Virus record (IMG/VR): IMGVR_UViG_3300024344_000102
Span: 1-27,952 of that record
DNA: 27,952 nucleotides
Reading direction: 5' to 3' (one strand)
DNA from: a virus
The notes under the pieces are model-generated. The model did not search any database. It was not told the DNA's origin and saw only the letters and a program-made list of their open reading frames with translations. Shown here in pieces: positions 22,662 to 27,952 of this stretch. How positions within the stretch are numbered: the stretch's first letter is position 1; the number at the start of each line of letters is the position of its first letter. The translations under genes were made by a program, and so were the position numbers.

Positions 22662-23894
22662 TTATGCGGCCCATTGAAGCCATTGTTTACTACGTTTCTT
22701 AACAGGTGCTTCTTCACAAATGATAGGCACTTGAAAAGTTACACCATGTTGTGGGTGTGTAAACCATAAAGCCTGTTTAGGTGTCTCAAAAGCAAAACGA
22801 TTACTCATAGCGTACTCATCATAACCTTTGAGTGAACCATTTACAATGGCTCCTTTGATAGATATATACTGATGGAAGTGCCCCATGATAACATAGTCAA
22901 TGGACTTACCAAGGTTTGTATATTCTGATCTAACCTTCTGAACTCCCCTCGCAATAGGCCCAAGCATTCCAACAATACCTGTACCTCCTCGCACACCAAG
23001 CCTATCGCCGTGTGTTAGTAGATATGTAGTGTCGTATACTTTATAATACGTATCGAATCCAGTTGGTATCTGAAATTTAATTCTGTTATCGTTAACAGAT
23101 TTAAAATGTTTCTCCAATAAATTATACAGCATCCAATCAAAACTTAAATGTGCCGCTTCTTTATTTCTATATTGTTGATAAGCACGAGAGTGATTACCAT
23201 AACACGTAGGTACAAATACCTTACCAAACTTATCAGCTAATGTGCTAATTGTCCAGATCATCTGATCAAATAATTCTAACACATGGTCTATTGTTGTGCC
23301 ATCATTTGATTCTGTTAACTCATCATGTATATTACCAGACATCATATCACCACCCAAAGCTAATACTATGCCAGGGTATTTAGGATTAACCATGTGATTA
23401 TGGCATAAGTCTATTGCATTTTCCACAGTGCTTTTTAATCTATCTTGTGATATCTTTTTATTAAAGTTGTTTAGATTATTAACAGCATCTTTCTTAACTA
23501 CTTCACCATAGTGAAAGTCAGATAAGAATAATGTAGGTACGCCTGGTGTATTTTTAGATGGTGTTGATTTGATTGTCCACTTGGGTGGGCTGGGATCATA
23601 CTCCCCTAATTTAAATACGTGTTTACGTATGTAACTAGCTGTAACATTTTGCAATGTTGCTTCTTCTAATTGACTTTTAAGATCTCGTATCTGTATGTCA
23701 TGTGTCATCTTCTGCTCTGCTAAAGCTACCTCTAAGTCAGGAGACTTAACAGTTGGTGTTATGTTCTGTCTCTTGGCTTTGGCTACTCTATCACAAAGAG
23801 TGGGTCTAGGAATACCCAAACGTCTAGCTGCTTCGGACTTATTTCCTTTGGCTAACACTAAAGCGTTGACTGCTTTTTGTAAATTTGTGTCCAT
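22662..23894 (-). CDS. Metallophosphoesterase with N-terminal helix-turn-helix
   Basis: 410 aa, ATG with AGGAG 7 nt upstream. Residues about 5-42 form a Fis/resolvase-type helix-turn-helix (GNKSEAARRLGIPRPTLCDR), followed by a short coiled coil (about 53-82). From about 118 onward all five calcineurin-like phosphoesterase motifs are present: D126-x-H128 (FLSDFHYGE), G-D183 (LALGGDMMSG), N234-H235 (CYGNHSR), H295 (LLTHGDRLG) and H339-x-H341 (VIMGHFHQY). It should be a two-metal phosphatase or nuclease, perhaps brought to DNA by the N-terminal domain. The substrate is unknown. Its start overlaps the preceding gene by 56 nt, and a terminator follows. This domain union is unusual for a phage phosphoesterase. 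Confidence 0.85.
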   Translation of the reverse strand: MDTNLQKAVNALVLAKGNKSEAARRLGIPRPTLCDRVAKAKRQNITPTVKSPDLEVALAEQKMTHDIQIRDLKSQLEEATLQNVTASYIRKHVFKLGEYDPSPPKWTIKSTPSKNTPGVPTLFLSDFHYGEVVKKDAVNNLNNFNKKISQDRLKSTVENAIDLCHNHMVNPKYPGIVLALGGDMMSGNIHDELTESNDGTTIDHVLELFDQMIWTISTLADKFGKVFVPTCYGNHSRAYQQYRNKEAAHLSFDWMLYNLLEKHFKSVNDNRIKFQIPTGFDTYYKVYDTTYLLTHGDRLGVRGGTGIVGMLGPIARGVQKVRSEYTNLGKSIDYVIMGHFHQYISIKGAIVNGSLKGYDEYAMSNRFAFETPKQALWFTHPQHGVTFQVPIICEEAPVKKRSKQWLQWAA

Positions 23895-24081
23895 GTTCTA
23901 TCTCCTGTTTTCTAAGTTCTTTTCGTTCTCTTTTTAAAGTTTGTGCTATTCCACGCCACTCATCTCTGTCTTTAAAATCTAGTCTTTCCCATATAGGCAC
24001 CTTGCCTTTCTTACCTCTTCTAAAATCATAGAATAATTTTTTAGCATACCCGTCATATTTAGTTTCTTTTTCTTGGTACAT
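23839..24081 (-). CDS. Small basic hypothetical protein
   Basis: 80 aa if started at ATG 24081, which has AAGGGAG 4 nt upstream. ATG 24084 and a TTG at 24096 are alternative starts. It is charged and helical (KDRDEWRGIAQTLKRERKEL), with no cysteine or membrane segment. It overlaps the neighbours on both sides (about 23 nt upstream, 56 nt downstream). No family is recognised. The long overlap with the phosphoesterase gene suggests coupled translation. Confidence 0.55.
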   Translation of the reverse strand: MYQEKETKYDGYAKKLFYDFRRGKKGKVPIWERLDFKDRDEWRGIAQTLKRERKELRKQEIEHGHKFTKSSQRFSVSQRK

Positions 24082-24379
24082 CATACTCCCTTCCAAATCC
24101 GTCTACTAATTTACCTACCCTGTTTGGATCACCAGAAGCTAGAACTCTAAAGTGTTTTACAAAATGACCGTTGGGTAAGTCATTATACAACCATGTATCT
24201 TTTGTCATCTTGTAATTTATGTTACGTATCATAGCTTGACAATCTAAATATTCTCTGTGATATTTTGCTTTTTCTTTTGGGTCAACACGCATCGAGCGAG
24301 ATCTAGAGTATGCTTCTTTACTACGCTTTTGATACTCCTTGATATACTTTTTTAATTCGTCTTGTGTAAAATCAATCAT
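24059..24379 (-). CDS. Hypothetical 106-aa helical protein
   Basis: ATG 24379 overlaps the stop of the oxygenase gene by 8 nt. The N-terminal 60 residues are strongly helical and charged (DELKKYIKEYQKRSKEAYSR; KYHREYLDCQAMIRN). The C-terminal 40 residues look like a small compact domain (HFVKHFRVLASGDPNRVG). No family is recognised. It is part of the oxygenase-phosphoesterase transcript. Confidence 0.55.
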   Translation of the reverse strand: MIDFTQDELKKYIKEYQKRSKEAYSRSRSMRVDPKEKAKYHREYLDCQAMIRNINYKMTKDTWLYNDLPNGHFVKHFRVLASGDPNRVGKLVDGFGREYDVPRKRN

Positions 24380-24968
24380 TAAATGAATACCATCCTGTTA
24401 TAATATACTTCTCGTTAGTTTGACTAATCTGCCCCGCATGGGCATGTGTCCATTCCGCAGGCCATATCAATGTTAAACCTTTTTCTGCAGGTGCTGTAAA
24501 TGATTGGCTGGGAAACTTTGTACCTCCGCCTGGCACGTCATTAAGATATGTCATGAATACTAAAATTCTTTTAGACATTTTAACACCAGTTCTTTCGGCA
24601 TGTAATCTTTTGAAACCTTGGGTCGGGGCATAGTATTGTAGATTAAACGTTTCGTTTATATTAAAAGGATCTAGCATTTCATTACAATCGGGATACTCTC
24701 TGAGGTATGCTGTTAAAACTCTTTGTTGCCATACCCTGTATTGATTGATCGGATAGTCTCCGTTGTTTTGTGAGATACCTATTTCAGTTGACTCTTTATA
24801 ACTAGGATCAATAGCAAAACCTTTTTCAAAGTGTTGATTATAAACCACACCTTCGACTTGATTCTGTTTATTGTCGTGATACCATTCTATTAACTTGTCA
24901 CAGATATCATGTGGTATATACCAACCACCAATAAACTTATCTTTACTTATACCTTCAAATTTTTTCAC
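24372..24968 (-). CDS. 2OG-Fe(II) oxygenase (prolyl-4-hydroxylase-like), sixth oxygenase-type gene
   Basis: 198 aa, GTG start with AGGAG 6 nt upstream. The core has YYAPTQGFKRLHAERTG with H123-A-E125 as an HxE metal site, then RILVFMTYLNDVPGGGTKFP, then GLTLIWPAEWTHAHAGQ with H175 or H177, and K187 (EKYIITGWYSF) for 2-oxoglutarate. This pattern is common in marine phage oxygenases. HxE in place of HxD is unusual but keeps an acidic ligand. It lies far from the oxygenase cassette, on the other strand, behind nrdB and downstream of its own promoter and a terminator hairpin. The substrate is unknown. Confidence 0.83.
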   Translation of the reverse strand: MKKFEGISKDKFIGGWYIPHDICDKLIEWYHDNKQNQVEGVVYNQHFEKGFAIDPSYKESTEIGISQNNGDYPINQYRVWQQRVLTAYLREYPDCNEMLDPFNINETFNLQYYAPTQGFKRLHAERTGVKMSKRILVFMTYLNDVPGGGTKFPSQSFTAPAEKGLTLIWPAEWTHAHAGQISQTNEKYIITGWYSFND

Positions 24969-24979
24969 ACACTTCTCCT

Positions 24980-25020
24980 AAAAAAGCTAAAGGCAAACCA
25001 ACCTAAATCAGCTTGCCTTT
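24980..25020 (-). terminator. Intrinsic terminator downstream of nrdB (possible attenuator)
   Basis: On the minus strand AAAGGCAA, a 16-nt loop, TTGCCTTT, then AGC and six T. It ends the nrdAB transcript but also lies downstream of the promoter at 25040-25068, between it and the oxygenase gene. Confidence 0.7.
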
Positions 25021-25039
25021 CTGCCCCCCTTATTCTGTA

Positions 25040-25068
25040 ATAATAGCACACTTTAGATTTTGTGTCAA
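25040..25068 (-). promoter_or_regulatory. Near-perfect sigma70 promoter between nrdB and the oxygenase
   Basis: Minus strand TTGACA (6/6), 17 nt, TATTAT (5/6), with TGC before the -10. It starts just past the nrdB stop. The predicted transcript begins near 25033, runs through a GGGGGGCA run and then the terminator hairpin before reaching GTG 24968. Confidence 0.8.
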
Positions 25069-25069
25069 G

Positions 25070-26029
25070 CTAAAAAGCATCTGCCCAACTACCCTTAAGT
25101 GTACCTTTTGCGTACTCTGTTGACCTGTTCTCAAAAAAGTTTGCATGTTCTACTCCATTTACTACCCAGTCTACCCATTCTAAAGGATTATCTTTAACAC
25201 CAAAGTTAGGTTTTAATCCTAGTTGCAGCAGTCTGCGGTCAGCTATGTGTCGTATGTATTGCTTAACTTCGTGAGGTTCGAGTCCTTCAACAGGGCCTAA
25301 CTCAAAAGCTAGATCTATAAATCTATCTTCAAGATTTACCATGTCTCTGCATATTTCATATAAACTCTTTTTAAAATTGTCATTCCAAACGTGTGGCTTC
25401 TCATCTAGTAGACAGTGAAATAATTTAATCATACTTTCTACATGATGTGACTCATCACGAATAGACCATGCAACAATTTGCCCCATGCCTTTCATCTTAC
25501 CATGACGTTGGAAGTTCAGCAACATGACGAAACTTGCAAACAGTTGCAAGCCTTCGCCAAATGCTGAGAATACAGCCATGTCTCGAACAAGTTGTTCATC
25601 CCTTGTGCCCCCCTTATTTTGCCAGAGATATTCATGCTTGTCGTTCATGGCCGCATATTCTTGAAATGCTTGATACTCTTTGTCATCCATACCTATTGTG
25701 TCATTCAACAAAGAATAAGAGTGTGCGTGGTTTGCTTCACTAGTTGCGATAGCAGACAACATCATTCTTATCTCTGGTTGTTTAAACATAGGCATGTAGA
25801 CATCCATATAAGCTTGTGCAATATCAACATCTCCTTGTGTAAAGAAGGTTAATATTTGTTTAACTAAATTTTTTTCTGCATTATCCATACGATTGTTCCA
25901 ATCGTTTACGTCTTCATGTAACGGTACTTCACTAGGAAGCCAATGCATTTTCTGTTGCATATCATAAGCTTCAAAAGCCCATGGATATTTAAATGGTTTG
26001 TAATAATCTCGTGCTTCAAATACTGACAT
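25070..26029 (-). CDS. nrdB: Ribonucleotide reductase class I, small (radical) subunit
   Basis: 319 aa, ATG with GGAGG directly after the nrdA stop (9-nt gap). All expected ligands of the di-iron site are present: D67 (FTQGDV), E98 and H101 (SEANH), E159 (FGEGLQ), E193 and H196 (RDESHH). The radical tyrosine is Y105 (HAHSY). The C-terminus ends in acidic and aromatic residues suited to docking on the large subunit. The length is usual for the family (320-380). It generates the tyrosyl radical used by NrdA to reduce ribonucleotides for phage DNA synthesis. It shares a transcript with nrdA and is followed by a terminator. Confidence 0.95.
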   Translation of the reverse strand: MSVFEARDYYKPFKYPWAFEAYDMQQKMHWLPSEVPLHEDVNDWNNRMDNAEKNLVKQILTFFTQGDVDIAQAYMDVYMPMFKQPEIRMMLSAIATSEANHAHSYSLLNDTIGMDDKEYQAFQEYAAMNDKHEYLWQNKGGTRDEQLVRDMAVFSAFGEGLQLFASFVMLLNFQRHGKMKGMGQIVAWSIRDESHHVESMIKLFHCLLDEKPHVWNDNFKKSLYEICRDMVNLEDRFIDLAFELGPVEGLEPHEVKQYIRHIADRRLLQLGLKPNFGVKDNPLEWVDWVVNGVEHANFFENRSTEYAKGTLKGSWADAF

Positions 26030-26038
26030 GTTTCCTCC

Positions 26039-27790
26039 TTATGCTTGACACGCTACACATTCATCTTCATTGCTATCTGCTCGGACTTGTCTCTCTACTT
26101 TTAAAGATACATTCTCTGCTCTCTTGATAGCTTCACTTCGTAAGTAATACAAAGTCTTTAATCCTTTTGTCCACGCTCTCTTGTGAACATTATTTAATCT
26201 TCTAACATCTGCGTCTGGTGCAAAAAATAAATTTAATGATTGCGCTTGACAGATGTACTTTTGTCTTTCGGCCGCGAGGTCAACCAACCAAGCTTGGTCG
26301 ATTTCGATTGCGGTTTTGTACACGTTCTTTTCGTGTGCATTGAGGAAGTCCAAATGCTGAACACTTCCTCCAGAAGTAATAATACTTGACCAAACATCTT
26401 TTGTATTCATCCCTTTCTTTTCTAATAGTTGTTCTAGATATTTATTTTTTAACAAGAAAGAACCACTCAAAGTTTTTTGAGAGAATGCATTTGCACGCAA
26501 AGGTTCTATACTTGGTGATGTGTTGCCACATATAACGGAGCTACTTGCATTTGGTGCAATGGCTGTCATGTGTGAAAATCTTTTACCAGTGCCTTTCATA
26601 TCTGGTGCTTCACCTTTTTCTTTTCCAAGAAGGTAGTTGGCATTATCACATTTCTTTTTTATGTGTTTAAATATTTTTAAATTAGGCCCCATAGACATAG
26701 GACTTTGTAAAGCTATGCCAATCTTTTGTAAATAAGAATGGAAACCCATCGTGCCTAGTCCAATAGATCTCTCTGATTGAGCACTCTTAACTGCTCTCCA
26801 CATAGTAGAGGGGGCAGATTTGATAAATGAATCTAAAGTATTATCTAACATTCTAACAATATCTTCTATAAACATTTCATCTTGTGACCACTCGTCAAAG
26901 TATTCTAAATTCAAACTAGACAAACAACACACTGCTGTTCTGTCTTCTGCTGTAGGTAATGTAATCTCACTACATAAATTAGATTGATGTACCTTTAAAC
27001 CTTTTGCTCTTAATTCTTTTGGCAACCCTTTTTGTACCGTGTCACCAAACATAATGTATGGTTCTCCAGTTGCTACTCTTGTCTCTAATAACTTTATCCA
27101 CAGGGTTCTAGCTTTTACAGTCTTGACTACGTCTTTGCTGTTCGGATCTACTAGATCCCAATCCAAGTCCCCTTCTACTGACTTCATAAACTTATCTGAT
27201 ATGACTACACCATGGTGTAGGTTTAGATTCTTTCTGTTAACGTCACCACCACTAGGCTTTCTCATCTCCATAAACTCTATGATCTCTGGGTGAGAGATGT
27301 CCATATAACTAGCGTACGATCCACGTCTCGTAGACCCCTGGTTGAATGCTACCATTTGTGAGTCCACTACGTGCATAAAAGGAATAACCCCTGTGGTTTT
27401 ATTACCTTTACTAGTTGACTGTCCCTGTGAGCGAATATGGCCCCAATAACCACCTATTCCACCCCCCATACTAGATAACCAGATGTTCTCTGTATAGTGA
27501 TCAGCCAGTCCAGTCCTGCTATCTGGTACGTAGTTTAAAAAACATGATATAGGTAAGCCTCTGTCTGTGCCACCATTAGATAGCAAGGGTGAGGCAAACA
27601 TAAACCAAAGATTAGATACATATTTATATAGTCTCTCAGCGTGTGCCTTGTTGTCTGCGAAAGCCATACAAGCTCTAGCAAATGATTCTTGTGGACTTAT
27701 TTCTTCTGGCAACATGTACCTGTCACGCAAGATATCCACAGCATTCTTGGGTAACATATTATCTTTAGTTATATCAATATTTAATTTCAT
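26039..27790 (-). CDS. nrdA: Ribonucleotide reductase class I, large (catalytic) subunit, no ATP-cone
   Basis: 583 aa, ATG with GAGAGG upstream. Catalytic residues are C83 (PISCFLN), N271-x-C273-x-E275 (SNLCSEI) and C288 (AVCCLSSLNL). The radical-transfer tyrosine pair is in LKTLYYLRS, and the C-terminal CVAC is the redox shuttle that passes electrons from thioredoxin or glutaredoxin. The protein starts directly in the helical domain before the barrel (VDILRDRYMLPEE), so the N-terminal ATP-cone of the roughly 760-residue enzyme is missing. Overall activity control by ATP/dATP is therefore probably absent, a trait seen in several phage enzymes. It is driven by a candidate promoter at 27821-27849 and followed at once by nrdB. 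Confidence 0.95.
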   Translation of the reverse strand: MKLNIDITKDNMLPKNAVDILRDRYMLPEEISPQESFARACMAFADNKAHAERLYKYVSNLWFMFASPLLSNGGTDRGLPISCFLNYVPDSRTGLADHYTENIWLSSMGGGIGGYWGHIRSQGQSTSKGNKTTGVIPFMHVVDSQMVAFNQGSTRRGSYASYMDISHPEIIEFMEMRKPSGGDVNRKNLNLHHGVVISDKFMKSVEGDLDWDLVDPNSKDVVKTVKARTLWIKLLETRVATGEPYIMFGDTVQKGLPKELRAKGLKVHQSNLCSEITLPTAEDRTAVCCLSSLNLEYFDEWSQDEMFIEDIVRMLDNTLDSFIKSAPSTMWRAVKSAQSERSIGLGTMGFHSYLQKIGIALQSPMSMGPNLKIFKHIKKKCDNANYLLGKEKGEAPDMKGTGKRFSHMTAIAPNASSSVICGNTSPSIEPLRANAFSQKTLSGSFLLKNKYLEQLLEKKGMNTKDVWSSIITSGGSVQHLDFLNAHEKNVYKTAIEIDQAWLVDLAAERQKYICQAQSLNLFFAPDADVRRLNNVHKRAWTKGLKTLYYLRSEAIKRAENVSLKVERQVRADSNEDECVACQA

Positions 27791-27820
27791 AATTCCTCTC
27801 TGTTAACACACGAACTTCGC

Positions 27821-27849
27821 AGTATAACATTATTTAGTTTGGCACGCAA
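27821..27849 (-). promoter_or_regulatory. Candidate extended -10 promoter for nrdAB
   Basis: Minus strand TTGCGT, 17 nt, TATACT, with TGT before the -10. It begins directly after the stop of the upstream gene (27850). The leader to ATG 27790 is about 25 nt and contains AGAGAGG. The -35 is weak; the -10 matches 5 of 6. Confidence 0.6.
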
Positions 27850-27952
27850 TTACTTTTTTGGAAAAATTAGATTTCCCTCCAACTTTATGTAGCCAGAATC
27901 TTGCATAGCCTTGATCGTCTGATCTAACTCACCAGGATTCTGTATCTTTCTT
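27850..27952 (-). CDS. C-terminal end of an unknown gene (cut by window edge)
   Basis: An open frame enters from the right edge and ends TAA at 27850-27852, giving 33 residues (including GELDQTIKAMQDSGYIKLEG and ending NLIFPKK). The end looks like a small helix-turn-strand ('M..sGyI.l.gn.i'), as in winged-helix C-termini, but the fragment is too short for assignment. Its stop adjoins the -35 of the nrdAB promoter. Confidence 0.5.
   Translation of the reverse strand, partial: RKIQNPGELDQTIKAMQDSGYIKLEGNLIFPKK

Noticed and set aside
25275-25285. GGTTCGAGTCC resembling a tRNA T-arm
   Set aside because: Flanking bases do not form the 5-bp T-stem or any cloverleaf, and the segment lies inside the conserved nrdB coding region.

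Overview
The window looks like about half of the genome of a lytic tailed bacteriophage. It is AT-rich, almost fully coding, and packed with ATGA or TAATG start/stop overlaps. It holds virion genes, a lysis module, a class I ribonucleotide reductase and several small unknown genes. The nozzle-like protein followed by ejection-type proteins and one very large internal protein suggests a short-tailed (podovirus-like) phage. Low GC and many Fe(II)/2-oxoglutarate oxygenases resemble phages of marine bacterioplankton; the host (perhaps an alphaproteobacterium) is inference only. I saw no integrase, IS element, CRISPR array or tRNA gene.

Plus-strand arm (1-17844). The left edge carries the 3' part of a glycine-rich tail-fibre/adhesin gene ending at a terminator-like hairpin (672-697). 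Next comes a translationally coupled cassette (710-5070) that is not a standard virion module: a cupin protein, a NodU/TobZ-type carbamoyltransferase split over two genes, and four different 2OG-Fe(II) oxygenase-like proteins. A candidate promoter and palindrome (5067-5109) follow. Then come a 629-aa nozzle/DNA-stabilisation-like protein, two small genes, a strong promoter (7583-7611), three virion proteins of 563, 297 and 312 aa, and a 2217-aa polyvalent protein with a zinc-peptidase motif.

Minus-strand arm (27952-17841, read leftwards). It starts with the tail end of an unknown gene, then promoter-nrdA-nrdB, a promoter plus intrinsic terminator, a sixth 2OG oxygenase, two small unknown genes and a metallophosphoesterase with an N-terminal helix-turn-helix. 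A combined terminator/promoter (22615-22649) begins the last block: a 42-aa acidic protein, a basic 73-aa protein, a small possibly exported protein, a 44-aa cysteine-rich mini-protein overlapping the endolysin gene, the endolysin, a holin-like membrane protein, two exported proteins (one with a 200-residue glutamate-rich tract), a lysine-rich 75-aa protein and a one-helix membrane protein with a coiled coil. The two arms meet tail to tail, with the last two stop codons overlapping.

Working together: RNR supplies dNTPs. The oxygenase/carbamoyltransferase cassette could hydroxylate and then O-carbamoylate some target (nucleotide, glycan or protein; not determinable here). The virion genes build the tail and the injected proteins. 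The minus-strand lysis block opens the cell. Five candidate promoters share a 17-nt spacer, and an AGGGGGCA-type octamer recurs far more often than base composition predicts, including in four of the few intergenic gaps.
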